A stretch of 64,000 nt of DNA from Psychrobacillus sp044762855 (GTDB lineage Bacteria; Bacillota; Bacilli; Bacillales_A; Planococcaceae), in NCBI RefSeq assembly GCF_044762855.1, contig NZ_JBIWFB010000002.1, positions 496,001 through 560,000 of the forward strand, read 5' to 3'. Below the pieces are notes generated by a model. That model was given only the letters and a program-made list of their open reading frames with translations. It was not told the DNA's origin and ran no database searches. This document shows positions 49,367 through 58,152 of this stretch, piece after piece. Within the stretch, counting starts at the first letter, position 1. Each line of letters opens with the position of its first letter. The position numbers and the translations under genes are program-made.

Positions 49367-49804
49367 ATGAAATGGAAAAATTACATAGGGTCAATCTCGA
49401 ATGATTATCATTTTAAAGCACCAGCAACTGATATGGAAATAGCGCTTATAACAGAAGAATTAAACGTTCAATTACCTGAAAAGTTACTAGAAATTTACAA
49501 TGAAACAAATGGAATATTTGATAAACATGAATGTCCTCTTATTTGGTCTATAGAACAGATGATAGAAGACAATTTATTTTTTAGAAATTTTGATGATTAT
49601 AAGGATATTTATATGCCATTTGATCATCTACTATTTTTCTCTGATGCTGGCAATGGAGACCTATTCGGCTACAGAATATTAAATGGAAGCATTCAAGATG
49701 ATGAAATTTTTGTATGGAATCATGAAGATAATAGCAGAACATGGATTTCCGCTTCATTAGAAAGTTTTGTGAAAGGCTGGATTACAGGGGAAATTACGGT
49801 TTAG
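49367..49804 (+). CDS. SMI1/KNR4-family protein
   Basis: The 145-residue SUKH-fold protein has ATDMEIALITEELNVQLPEKLLEIYNETNG at the start, then a MPFDHLLFFSDAGNGDLFGY segment and a VWNHEDNSRTWISASLESF end. Bacterial SUKH proteins are frequently immunity proteins of polymorphic toxins; no toxin gene adjoins it, so it is an orphan. ATG 49367 has TGGAG nine bases upstream; ATG 49352 has none. Confidence 0.85.
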   Translation: MKWKNYIGSISNDYHFKAPATDMEIALITEELNVQLPEKLLEIYNETNGIFDKHECPLIWSIEQMIEDNLFFRNFDDYKDIYMPFDHLLFFSDAGNGDLFGYRILNGSIQDDEIFVWNHEDNSRTWISASLESFVKGWITGEITV

Positions 49805-49833
49805 TAAGTAAATAGAAATTGAGAGGGATTAAA

Positions 49834-50298
49834 ATGGCTTATCAATTTAAAACTATGACACAAGAACAAGCTGAAAATATTGCTTTTAATTGGCATTATG
49901 ATGCAGAATATTCATTTTATGATATGAATTCAGATAGAGAAGATTTAGAAGAATTTTTAAACCCAGAAACAAGGGGAAATTCGACGTTTGCAGTAACAAT
50001 TGATTGTAACTTGATTGGTTTCTTTATTGTAAACAAAGTTGCTGATATGACTTTTGATATTGGTTTAGGAATGAACCCTAATTTAACTGGGAAAGGGAAG
50101 GGGTTAGAATTTCTAAAAGCAGGAATGGATTTTCTTCTATCTAAATATACAGCAGAAAAAATTACTTTATCAGTAGCAACTTTTAATCAAAGAGCGATAA
50201 AAGTATACAGAAGGTTTGGTTTTATAGATGTGGAAACTTTTATGCAAAATACGAATGGGAGTACATTTGAATTTTTAAGAATGGAATATAATTGTTAG
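49834..50298 (+). CDS. GNAT-family N-acetyltransferase
   Basis: The 154-residue acetyltransferase has MTQEQAENIAFNWHYDAEYSFYDM at the start (a form frequent in Bacillus RimI-like paralogues), the acetyl-CoA loop IGLGMNPNLTGKGKGLEFLKAG and the end ATFNQRAIKVYRRFGF. ATG 49834 follows GAGAGGGA. It is the fifth GNAT gene in the window. Confidence 0.85.
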   Translation: MAYQFKTMTQEQAENIAFNWHYDAEYSFYDMNSDREDLEEFLNPETRGNSTFAVTIDCNLIGFFIVNKVADMTFDIGLGMNPNLTGKGKGLEFLKAGMDFLLSKYTAEKITLSVATFNQRAIKVYRRFGFIDVETFMQNTNGSTFEFLRMEYNC

Positions 50299-50375
50299 TA
50301 TTATTTGTACAATCGAAGTAACGAGTGGTAAAGCTAATTTAAAATTTCAATATTATAAAAAAGGATGAAAATAGA

Positions 50376-50903
50376 ATGATAACGATAAGTGAAAAAGAAA
50401 TGCTATTACAAAATAGCGACAAAAATTTCAATGCTTTATTAGAATTAATTGAATCTGTACCTAGTAGGAAAAGGAGTATTACTATAGAGATAGAAGAAAG
50501 AGATAAGAATTTTCGGGATGTATTAATGCATTTGTATGAATGGCATGCAATGCTTGAAAGATGGTATAGAGAGGGAATGGATGGAGATATTCCTTCTATG
50601 CCAGCACCTGGCTATAAATGGAGCACTATTAAGTTACTTAATATGCAAATTTGGGAAAACTATCAAGATATAACATTAAATATGGCTATAAAAAAATTGA
50701 AATTGAGCCATGAAAGAGTAATGGACTTAATTAAATCACATAGTAACGAAGAAATTATGACAAAACAATACTATAAGTGGACAAAAACAAGTAATTTATA
50801 CAGCTACTTTGCAGCGAACACTTACCAACATTACTTATGGGCTATAAAAAAATGTGAAGTTATTGCAAATTCGATAAAACAAGAGACCCCAATAATGAAA
50901 TAG
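50376..50903 (+). CDS. ClbS/DfsB-family four-helix bundle protein
   Basis: The 175-residue protein is of the ClbS/DfsB family (older name DUF1706): RDVLMHLYEWHAMLERWYREG, then PAPGYKWSTIKLLNMQIWE and a YFAANTYQHYLWAIKK end. ClbS protects E. coli from its own colibactin; most members have no known ligand. No toxin pathway is near, so this is an orphan resistance-like gene. It ends in a large hairpin. Confidence 0.85.
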   Translation: MITISEKEMLLQNSDKNFNALLELIESVPSRKRSITIEIEERDKNFRDVLMHLYEWHAMLERWYREGMDGDIPSMPAPGYKWSTIKLLNMQIWENYQDITLNMAIKKLKLSHERVMDLIKSHSNEEIMTKQYYKWTKTSNLYSYFAANTYQHYLWAIKKCEVIANSIKQETPIMK

Positions 50904-50928
50904 TGTTATTTCACTATTGGGGTCTCTA
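50882..50928 (+). terminator. Long hairpin at the end of the ClbS-like gene
   Basis: AGAGACCCCAATA pairs with TATTGGGGTCTCT with further pairing inside (TGAAATA / ATTTCA). It overlaps the last seven codons. There is no T-run, so termination strength is uncertain. Confidence 0.6.
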
Positions 50929-51021
50929 GTAAACTAACTAGAATTTTTAAGATTGGAATTTAATTTTAGGTTTAAGTGGTAAGATGTCAGTTAATACATA
51001 CACAGTTGGGAGGGATAAAAT

Positions 51022-51768
51022 ATGAAACTGGGGGACCCAATAGCTATAGGAAATACCGCTAAAATTTATCTTTACGAAAACAAGGTGGTCAAAATATTTA
51101 ATGATTATTTGCCCGATACGGAAGCGTTATACGAATCGAGTAAGCAAAAGTTTGCTTATGCATGCGGACTTTCGGTTCCTAAAGTATTAGATGTCACAAA
51201 GATAGATGGTAAACAAGCTATTTTTATGGAATATATTAATGGAAAGACATTAGGTGATCTTTTATTTGAAAATATGAAACAAGCAGAATACTATATGAAA
51301 ATTTCCATTGAAGTACAGCAGAAAATCCATATGATTAGAACAGATTCACTTGAACCAATGACTGAAAAGCTATGTCGTCAAATAAAATCAGTTGATAATC
51401 TAGATGAGAGCCAAAAGTTATATTTAATACAAAAATTAGAGTCAATGACATTTGAAAAACGACTTTGTCATGGAGACTTCCATCTATTTAATTTAATCAT
51501 GTCAAATAGCAAAGTGACAATTGTAGATTGGGTCGATTCCAGTGCTGGAGATATACGTGCAGATGTATATCGAACCTATCTTTTGTATCTTCAATTTTCA
51601 GAGGAATTAGCTGAAATGTATTTGCGACTCTATTGTGAGAAAAGTGGGTTGTCTAAAAACAACATTTTTCAGTGGGCGCCAATTATTGCTGCTGCAAGAT
51701 TATCTGAGAATGTTTCAACAGATAAAAAGGAACGTCTTTTGGATATAATAAATCAATACTGCCCTTAA
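51022..51768 (+). CDS. Aminoglycoside-phosphotransferase-family kinase
   Basis: The 248-residue protein-kinase-fold enzyme has an N-lobe with VVKIF (ATP-site lysine), catalytic loop LCHGDFHLFNLIMSN (HGDxxxxN) and the metal-binding aspartate in TIVDWVDS. The family includes antibiotic, choline and sugar kinases. Without close similarity to a known resistance enzyme, the substrate is open. GGGAGGGA precedes the ATG. It is a single gene. Confidence 0.85.
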   Translation: MKLGDPIAIGNTAKIYLYENKVVKIFNDYLPDTEALYESSKQKFAYACGLSVPKVLDVTKIDGKQAIFMEYINGKTLGDLLFENMKQAEYYMKISIEVQQKIHMIRTDSLEPMTEKLCRQIKSVDNLDESQKLYLIQKLESMTFEKRLCHGDFHLFNLIMSNSKVTIVDWVDSSAGDIRADVYRTYLLYLQFSEELAEMYLRLYCEKSGLSKNNIFQWAPIIAAARLSENVSTDKKERLLDIINQYCP

Positions 51769-51935
51769 TGACTATGGAAGTCAAAGGAAAATTTCATAGA
51801 TGTTATTTATTGAAGTAGTATTCTAGTAAGAAGCTATCATCTATGTTGTAGATATTACAATCCTAATCTATCGTATAGAAGAGTTTCTTACGTAACAAAA
51901 ATGAAGAAGTAAGATAGAAAGTAGGGAATTTGAAT

Positions 51936-52544
51936 ATGCAAAGAAATATTATTGCTATTTCTGGTGGAGGTTTTTCGAAAAATGAGGGCGATTATATAGA
52001 TGAGTATATTATTCAACAAGTGAAGAAAGATTCTCCAGTTCATATATGTTTTATCCCGACTGCAAGTGGTGATGCACAGGGCTATATAGAGAAATTCTAT
52101 CAAGCGTTTCCAAATGCAAATACAAGTCATCTGACGGTGAACGATTTGACTGATTCAAATATACAAGAAATTGTTCATGAGCAAGACATTCTTTATGTTG
52201 GTGGCGGCAATACACAATTAATGCTTGAAAAGTGGCGCCAAACACGATTTGATAAAGTACTCAAAGAGGCGTATGCGAATGGTGTTCTATTAGCGGGGAT
52301 TAGTGCGGGGGCAATGTGTTGGTTTGAGATATGCTATAGTGAGAAAACGGATGATACATATGAAGAATTTGAAGGTTTAGGTATTTTAGAAGGTAGTCTC
52401 TGCCCTCATTATAACGACGAAAAGCGTCAGTCGTTATTTGATAAATGGGCGACTAAGCAACTAGATAGAACAATATTTACGCTTGAAGATAACGAAAATC
52501 TACATTTCAGAAATGAAAAATGTATTGCCAAAATTAGTACATAA
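51936..52544 (+). CDS. Peptidase E-like serine peptidase (S51)
   Basis: The 202-residue cytoplasmic S51 peptidase has IIAISGGGFSKNEGDYID at the start and ILYVGGGNTQLML. The nucleophile serine lies in AGISAGAMCWF. The C-terminal part holds the glutamate/histidine side (GSLCPHYNDEKR). E. coli PepE cleaves Asp-Xaa dipeptides; B. subtilis YgaJ-like proteins are similar. ATG 51936 is used as AGTAGGGA is nine bases upstream; TTG 51930 is possible. Confidence 0.87.
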   Translation: MQRNIIAISGGGFSKNEGDYIDEYIIQQVKKDSPVHICFIPTASGDAQGYIEKFYQAFPNANTSHLTVNDLTDSNIQEIVHEQDILYVGGGNTQLMLEKWRQTRFDKVLKEAYANGVLLAGISAGAMCWFEICYSEKTDDTYEEFEGLGILEGSLCPHYNDEKRQSLFDKWATKQLDRTIFTLEDNENLHFRNEKCIAKIST

Positions 52545-52601
52545 CTTTTTGTCCATGCTATTAAAGAAAGGTAGACAAAATATGAAAAGGAGATCTAAAA
52601 T

Positions 52602-53231
52602 ATGACAGAATTTTGGGAAGCAAGCTTTATAGGAAATCAAACGATGTGGGGATTTGAACCTGCAGACTCTGCAATCTTGACGAAGGATTTTTTCCTTGAG
52701 AAAAATGTGAAGGATATACTGATTCCAGGTATTGGATATGGCAGAAATGCAAAGGTTTTTATGGACAACGGAATAAATGTCACAGGTATTGAGATTTCCA
52801 AAACAGCAATCGAATTGGCAAAACTAAATGAGCTACATCTGAATATTTTTCATGGTTCAGTAAACGATATGCCTTTTGATAACAGACTATATGATGGTGT
52901 ATTTTGTTATGCACTTATTCATTTGTTGAGTGATGAGGAGAGAGAGAAGTTCATTAAGGATTGCTACGATCAGTTAAAGCCAGGGGGATACATGGTCTTT
53001 ACTACTATTTCGAAAGAAGCACCCATGTATGGGAAGGGCAAACAACTTGGTAAAGACTATTTCGAAATTCTGGATGGGGTAAAAATGTTTTTTTATGATT
53101 CTAGCTCGGTAGAACGAGAATTTGGAAAACATGGGCTGATAGAAACTTCCGAAATCGTGGAGCCACATAAGAATGCGGAAAATAAACCACCATTTACATT
53201 TACAATGATAAAGTGTCAAAAAGTAGGATAA
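52602..53231 (+). CDS. Class I SAM-dependent methyltransferase (thiopurine/tellurite-type)
   Basis: The 209-residue methyltransferase has an N-terminal FWEASFIGNQTMWGFEPADSA segment like tellurite/thiopurine methyltransferases, motif I ILIPGIGYGRNAKVF, motif II VTGIEIS and motif IV DGVFCYALIHLL. The substrate is unknown. AAAGGAG precedes the ATG. Confidence 0.85.
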   Translation: MTEFWEASFIGNQTMWGFEPADSAILTKDFFLEKNVKDILIPGIGYGRNAKVFMDNGINVTGIEISKTAIELAKLNELHLNIFHGSVNDMPFDNRLYDGVFCYALIHLLSDEEREKFIKDCYDQLKPGGYMVFTTISKEAPMYGKGKQLGKDYFEILDGVKMFFYDSSSVEREFGKHGLIETSEIVEPHKNAENKPPFTFTMIKCQKVG

Positions 53232-53356
53232 CATTTTTCAATTGCTCATAATCTGGATGGACTACCCTTAAAAAAGGAATAAAGTAATTCTGTTTCTTAC
53301 GACAATCTTAAATTGTTAAGTTGGATTTTTTTGATATTGCAGAGGAGGAATTATAA

Positions 53357-53794
53357 ATGAAAAGAGTAGATGTTGCATATGTCGTGCTTTTTGATGAGAT
53401 TGAACAGAAAGTATTATTGGTAAAAAACAAGGGTACAGACACTTCCTATTACACACTTCCAGGTGGAGCAGTGGAAAAAGGAGAAACACTTAAGGCAGCT
53501 GCTGTGCGTGAAATGAAAGAAGAAACAGGATTAGATGTTGAAGTCGGTGGCATTTTCTCGGTAGGTGAAGCATTTTTTGAAGAAAGGGGACACCACGCTA
53601 TTTTCTTTACTTTTGTCGGAAAAATAGTTGGTGGAGAAATAAACATATCATTACCAGAAGAAATTGAAGAAGTGACTTGGATGGATGTAACACAGGCAGA
53701 AAAATATATACATATTACGAGTGGGTTTGAAGGTTTGCTATCTGACATAAATACAGTCCCATATATGCTAAGAGAAATTGAAAAGAAAGGATGA
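53357..53794 (+). CDS. Nudix hydrolase
   Basis: The 145-residue Nudix protein has the complete Nudix box GGAVEKGETLKAAAVREMKE followed by ETGLDVEV (G-x5-E-x7-REUxEExGU). It hydrolyses a nucleoside diphosphate linked to another group; the subfamily is not clear. GAGGAGGAA precedes the ATG. Confidence 0.9.
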   Translation: MKRVDVAYVVLFDEIEQKVLLVKNKGTDTSYYTLPGGAVEKGETLKAAAVREMKEETGLDVEVGGIFSVGEAFFEERGHHAIFFTFVGKIVGGEINISLPEEIEEVTWMDVTQAEKYIHITSGFEGLLSDINTVPYMLREIEKKG

Positions 53795-53922
53795 AAGGAG
53801 TTACATATTATAATAATTGCTGGAAATAGAGAATTTAAAGGAATATATTCAGTTGTATTATACTTGTTTCTTCAGGGAATCATAAGGACAAAAGTATTGC
53901 TCAATAGAAAAGGTGGAATTAA

Positions 53923-54453
53923 ATGAACAAGGCGGTATTTTTGGATCGAGATGGAGTAATCAACGAAGTGCTAACAAACCGAGTTAAATTTGTGAACAAG
54001 CCGCAAGAGCTATATTTTTTACCTGGTGTGCCAGAAGCAATTAAGAAATTGAATGCTGTTTTTGATTATATTTTTGTAGTAACGAATCAAGGCGGTGTGG
54101 GACTTGGATTCATGAAGGAGTCGCAACTCATTAAAATTCATGACCATATGATTGCAGAACTTAAGAAAGAAGGCGCAATTATCCATGAAGCGGTGTATTG
54201 TCCCCATAAACCTAAAGCAGGTTGCGCTTGCCGCAAGCCGAACAGTAAATTAATCGTAGATCTTGGTCAAAAATATAATATAGATTTAGCCCATTCTTAC
54301 ATGGTCGGTGATACCGATACAGATATTATTGCAGGGAAAAAGGCAGGTACGAAGGGAGTATTTCTAGGAAAGAGTGACCCGCTTGCAGATGCGGTATTTC
54401 CTGATCTTTTATGTGCAGCAGACTGGATAATTAAGGACGCCGGAGCTCGGTAA
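53923..54453 (+). CDS. HAD-IIIA phosphatase, GmhB-like
   Basis: The 176-residue phosphatase has motif I FLDRDGVINEVL, motif II VVTNQGG, the zinc loop YCPHKPKAGCACRKPN, and motif IV YMVGDTDTDIIAGKKAG. This is the histidinol-phosphate / D-glycero-manno-heptose-1,7-bisphosphate phosphatase type. With no other heptose genes nearby the substrate stays open. GAAAAGGTGG lies before the ATG. Confidence 0.87.
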   Translation: MNKAVFLDRDGVINEVLTNRVKFVNKPQELYFLPGVPEAIKKLNAVFDYIFVVTNQGGVGLGFMKESQLIKIHDHMIAELKKEGAIIHEAVYCPHKPKAGCACRKPNSKLIVDLGQKYNIDLAHSYMVGDTDTDIIAGKKAGTKGVFLGKSDPLADAVFPDLLCAADWIIKDAGAR

Positions 54454-54518
54454 AGAATCTTAAATTCGTAATGTGATGAGTCTAAAATAGATTTCTTCAA
54501 TAGCAATCAGCACACGGG

Positions 54519-54561
54519 AAGTAAACCGCTAGCTATAAGGCTATGAGCGGTTTACTTTTTT
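54519..54561 (+). terminator. Terminator after the HAD-IIIA phosphatase gene
   Basis: Twelve-base arms AAGTAAACCGCT / AGCGGTTTACTT with a 15-base loop are followed by six T. The rest of the 54454-54862 gap holds only the selO promoter region. Confidence 0.92.
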
Positions 54562-54792
54562 CTTGAAAAAGTATCTGACAAAGAAACAATTATAGATAAT
54601 TAGCTTTAAAAAATAATCATCCCAATTAAAGCCTCACCTTCTTTCCTTCACTAATTTGAATGAAGTAATGGAAAAACGTGCTAACCCCCTATAAATCCTT
54701 ATTCTAGATCTCTTTTGTTGTGCCACATAAATATTCTTTTTTTTCTTAGGTAATAGCGAATCTTAAAAAGGATGTTTATACTTTTCAAAGGT

Positions 54793-54822
54793 TATAATAA
54801 ATTTAAACAAACTTTTGTTTAA
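54793..54822 (+). promoter_or_regulatory. selO -10 box with palindromic operator
   Basis: TATAAT (54793-54798) is followed at once by the perfect palindrome TTAAACAA-ACTT-TTGTTTAA (54803-54822). It is 40 bases before the selO start. A -35 is not evident. The palindrome covers the transcription start and could be bound by a TetR/MarR-type repressor; no such gene adjoins. Confidence 0.55.
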
Positions 54823-54862
54823 CAAGATATTAAAAATTATTAGCAAAAGATAAGGAGACAAA

Positions 54863-56323
54863 ATGACAAATAAAAAAACGGGATGGAATTTCGATAATAG
54901 TTATGCTCGCCTGCCGGAAATTTTTTTCACAAAACACGTCTTGAACGCCGTACGCGCTCCTAAGTTAACGATAATAAATGAACAACTAGCGAAAGCATTG
55001 GGACTGGACGAACGGTCGTTACAAAGTGAAGAAGGTATAGCAGAACTTGCGGGTAACCAAGTTCCAAAAGGTGCTGAACCACTTGCTCAAGCCTATGCGG
55101 GACATCAGTTCGGTCATTTCAATATGTTAGGAGATGGACGAGCTGTACTTCTTGGCGAGCAGATTACGCCTACTAATGAGCGATTTGATATTCAGCTAAA
55201 AGGAGCAGGAAGAACGCTATACTCGCGCGGGGGAGATGGACGAGCTGCTCTCGGTCCGATGTTAAGAGAGTACATCATAAGCGAAGCAATGTATGGACTT
55301 GGTATTCCTACTACCCGCAGCTTGGCGGTAGTGTCGACTGGAGAACCAGTAATCCGGGAAACAGCTTTGCCTGGTGCAATTCTAACGCGCGTAGCTGCAA
55401 GTCATATACGTGTTGGTACTTTTCAGTATGCCGCTAGATGGGGAACGAAAGAGGATCTGCGTGCGCTAGCTGATTATACATTGGAGCGCCATTTCCCAGA
55501 AGCGGATGCGAACTCGAATCGCTATCTTACTCTCCTTCAGGAAGTGATCAAGCGACAAGCAGGGCTGATTGCAAAATGGCAACTTGTTGGGTTTATTCAC
55601 GGGGTGATGAATACGGATAACATGAGTATTAGTGGAGAGACGATTGATTATGGACCTTGTGCCTTTATGGATGTGTATAATCTAAAAACGGTATTTAGTT
55701 CCATTGATACGCAATCGCGCTATGCATATGGCAACCAGCCCAATATTGGCGGTTGGAATTTAGCGCGCCTTGCTGAATCTTTATTGCCATTACTTCATGA
55801 GAATTTGGAGGAAGGATACAAACTGGCTGAAAAAGCACTTCAAGCTTTTCCTGAATTGTATTACGCTAATTGGTTATCTGGTATGCGAGGAAAACTGGGG
55901 CTATTCAATGAAGAGCCGGATGATGAGGCACTTATTGAAAAGCTACTCGGTATGATGCATAAATATCGTGTGGACTATACCAATACTTTCTTAGCACTAA
56001 CTTTTGATAAGCAAGGAGATACAAAGCTGTTCGGTTCGAACGAATTTGCCGAGTGGTTCGAAGAATGGCAAGCAAGATTAAGTAGACAAGAGGAATCCAA
56101 AACTTCCGTTCAGCAATTGATGAAAGACAATAATCCAGCGGTAATACCTCGGAATCATCGTGTAGAAGAAGCTTTAGGGGCTGCTGAGCAAGGAGATTTT
56201 TCAGTAATGGAGCAGCTGCTTGAAGTTCTTTCAAATCCCTTTGCGCATTCACAGGAACAAATTGCCTACGCTACTTTGCCTGCTCAGTCTGACGGTAAGT
56301 ATCAAACCTTTTGTGGAACATAA
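54863..56323 (+). CDS. selO: Protein adenylyltransferase SelO (YdiU family)
   Basis: SelO is a pseudokinase-fold enzyme that transfers AMP from ATP to protein Ser/Thr/Tyr residues; in E. coli and mitochondria it links to redox stress. The 486-residue product has the nucleotide loop QLKGAGRTLYSRGGDGRAAL and REYIISEAMYGLGIPTTRSL. The catalytic segment HGVMNTDNMSI carries Asn/Asp metal ligands, followed by DYGPCAFMD. The last residues TFCGT hold the cysteine at the place of selenocysteine in vertebrate SelO. The start follows AAGGAGAC. It is monocistronic, with a palindrome over its promoter and a strong terminator. Confidence 0.93.
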   Translation: MTNKKTGWNFDNSYARLPEIFFTKHVLNAVRAPKLTIINEQLAKALGLDERSLQSEEGIAELAGNQVPKGAEPLAQAYAGHQFGHFNMLGDGRAVLLGEQITPTNERFDIQLKGAGRTLYSRGGDGRAALGPMLREYIISEAMYGLGIPTTRSLAVVSTGEPVIRETALPGAILTRVAASHIRVGTFQYAARWGTKEDLRALADYTLERHFPEADANSNRYLTLLQEVIKRQAGLIAKWQLVGFIHGVMNTDNMSISGETIDYGPCAFMDVYNLKTVFSSIDTQSRYAYGNQPNIGGWNLARLAESLLPLLHENLEEGYKLAEKALQAFPELYYANWLSGMRGKLGLFNEEPDDEALIEKLLGMMHKYRVDYTNTFLALTFDKQGDTKLFGSNEFAEWFEEWQARLSRQEESKTSVQQLMKDNNPAVIPRNHRVEEALGAAEQGDFSVMEQLLEVLSNPFAHSQEQIAYATLPAQSDGKYQTFCGT

Positions 56324-56422
56324 CAAGATAATTTGGTTCTAAATTAATTAATTTAAGTTATATTTTTTAAACAGAAACACACTAATGTTTAGGAGAATAA
56401 GTCTTTTTCTATTCCTAAAATC

Positions 56423-56466
56423 AAAACCTTGAAAATTTTACGAGTCGTAAAATTTTCAAGGTTTTT
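56423..56466. terminator. Long perfect-hairpin terminator after selO
   Basis: Twenty-one-base perfect arms, AAAACCTTGAAAATTTTACG plus A (56423-56443) and its inverse (56445-56466), enclose a single-base centre and end in TTTTT. The A-run on the left makes it bidirectional. Confidence 0.88.
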
Positions 56467-56562
56467 CATTTATTGAGGAAGGTGTTAACTAGCTTCATTT
56501 TATTCTTTCGCCGAATTATGAGTTTATTTTCAAAAATAATAAATAAAATATTCAGATTATTA

Positions 56563-56590
56563 TTGACACTTCGCCGTGTGGTGATATAAT
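56563..56590 (+). promoter_or_regulatory. Consensus sigma-A promoter of the 56.6-kb cluster
   Basis: A perfect TTGACA (56563-56568) and a perfect TATAAT (56585-56590) are spaced by 16 bases. Confidence 0.85.
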
Positions 56591-56599
56591 TACGTTATT

Positions 56600-56612
56600 G
56601 GGACAGTGTCCC
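56600..56612 (+). promoter_or_regulatory. Palindromic operator GGGACA-G-TGTCCC
   Basis: This is a perfect 13-base palindrome starting ten bases after the -10 box, so it covers the transcription start. It is the place for a repressor that must hold down an otherwise very strong promoter. The IclR gene at the end of the cluster is one candidate regulator. Confidence 0.7.
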
Positions 56613-56641
56613 TGTAAAGTAAAGCATGAGGAGGAATTAAA

Positions 56642-57766
56642 ATGAGCAAAGTAATGCTATTTGGATTAGGGGAAGTAGGTACTCATATTTTAGAATTTCT
56701 AGTAAGAGATCCTAAATGCCCAGAACTTATTGTTTGTGATGTAAATGAAGAAGTTTCACAAAAAAGAGTAAATAACGCTGTAATTGGTGCAGCTATTTTC
56801 AAACTGTATCCAAAAGTTACTTTTAAAAAAGTAGATTTAACAGATGTTGACGGTACTGCATTACTAATAAGTGAAGAAAAGCCAGATGTAGTGATTAACT
56901 GTGCTGTTCTACAAACATGGCATGTAATTAGACAATTGCCTGAAGATTTATATGCGAAGTTAAGTTCAGCAAGTTTAGGTGCCTGGCTTCCTTGTCAACT
57001 AGGGCTTTCTTATAAACTAATGTTAGCCATAAAGAAATCAGGTGTTCAAACTAATGTGATTAATACCTCCTTATCATGCATAACAAATCCAGTATTGGCG
57101 AAAGCAGGACTTGCCCCTACAATTGGTATTGGAAATGTTGAACTTATTGAACCAGCTGTGCGAATTGCAATTTCTAGAGAACTAAATGTACCCGTGGATA
57201 TCGTAAAAGTGTATCTTGTGGCTCATCATGTGTGGTGGGTATATCCTCGTGAAGCTGGCTATAAAAAAGGCCCATATTACATTAAAATTCTTGTTAATGA
57301 TAAAGATGTAACAAAACAATTTAATACTGATGAATTATTATGGGATGCTATTAAGCTATACCCACCTGATACAGAGTTTACAACCGTATCGGCAAACTCT
57401 ACCATCAAAAACATGTATGCATTATTAAATCCATTACCTATTTTTACACATTCTCCTGCACCAAATGGTTTACCTGGTGGATATCCAATTTTACTTAGTA
57501 AAAATGGAGCGGAATTAGCATTACCTGAAGGTATAACAGTAGAAGAGGCAATTAAAATCAATGAAGATAGCAATAAAATAGATGGGATTGAGCGCATAGA
57601 AGATGACGGAACTGTCGTATACGCTGATTATTCACATCAAATATTAAAAGGCATGCTAAATTTTGATCATAAATCATTTAAAGCCGAAGATAGTTTAGAA
57701 GTAGCGTTTGAACTGATGGCGAAATATAGAGAGTTTGCAGCAAAGTCTACTAAACAATATGTTTAA
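56642..57766 (+). CDS. NAD(P)-binding Rossmann-fold protein, saccharopine-dehydrogenase-like
   Basis: The 374-residue protein starts with a dinucleotide-binding fold (KVMLFGLGEVGTHILEFLVRD, acidic residue in IVCDVNEE). It has the strand PDVVINCAVLQTWHV and a large C-terminal domain with VYLVAHHVWWVYPREAGYKKGPYY. The plan is that of saccharopine-dehydrogenase-like or homoserine-dehydrogenase-like oxidoreductases, but no family is certain. GAGGAGGAA precedes the ATG. It is driven by a consensus promoter under a palindrome and lies upstream of the amidohydrolase and ABC importer genes. Confidence 0.75.
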   Translation: MSKVMLFGLGEVGTHILEFLVRDPKCPELIVCDVNEEVSQKRVNNAVIGAAIFKLYPKVTFKKVDLTDVDGTALLISEEKPDVVINCAVLQTWHVIRQLPEDLYAKLSSASLGAWLPCQLGLSYKLMLAIKKSGVQTNVINTSLSCITNPVLAKAGLAPTIGIGNVELIEPAVRIAISRELNVPVDIVKVYLVAHHVWWVYPREAGYKKGPYYIKILVNDKDVTKQFNTDELLWDAIKLYPPDTEFTTVSANSTIKNMYALLNPLPIFTHSPAPNGLPGGYPILLSKNGAELALPEGITVEEAIKINEDSNKIDGIERIEDDGTVVYADYSHQILKGMLNFDHKSFKAEDSLEVAFELMAKYREFAAKSTKQYV

Positions 57767-57910
57767 TAATAAATTTATTAATAGTATTGAATAATTTAGT
57801 AAATAGAATTTTAGTTATGAAAAGCGAACATTTTTTATGTTGATAGCGGAAGAAGATGAGTTTATCGGGAATAACATGAGTTGAGAATTCTTTAAGAGTG
57901 AAAAAATATG

Positions 57911-57949
57911 CGAAGGCTAAGAATGCCACCTTGGGTGGCAACGCCTTCG
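57911..57949. other. Compound hairpin in the 57767-58152 gap
   Basis: CGAAGGC (57911-57917) pairs with GCCTTCG (57943-57949), and within it GCCACC pairs with GGTGGC. There is no T-run on the plus strand. It may be a terminator-like or stabilising structure between the first gene and the amidohydrolase. Short protein-like codons follow (57950-58010) but no gene. Confidence 0.55.
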
Positions 57950-58152
57950 TGAAATCATCGTCTTGCCTGAGGATACTGAAGCCCGTCTTTATGAAAACTT
58001 TTCTTTATCGTGAATAGAATAATTACTGACTTTATTTTATAGAGAAATCGAATTATGGATTTGATTTGTATAGACAAAATTGTAATGAAAATAGTCTTTT
58101 TTATCTTTTATTTGATAGCTTCATACTAAAGAAATCATGAGGGGTGAACATA

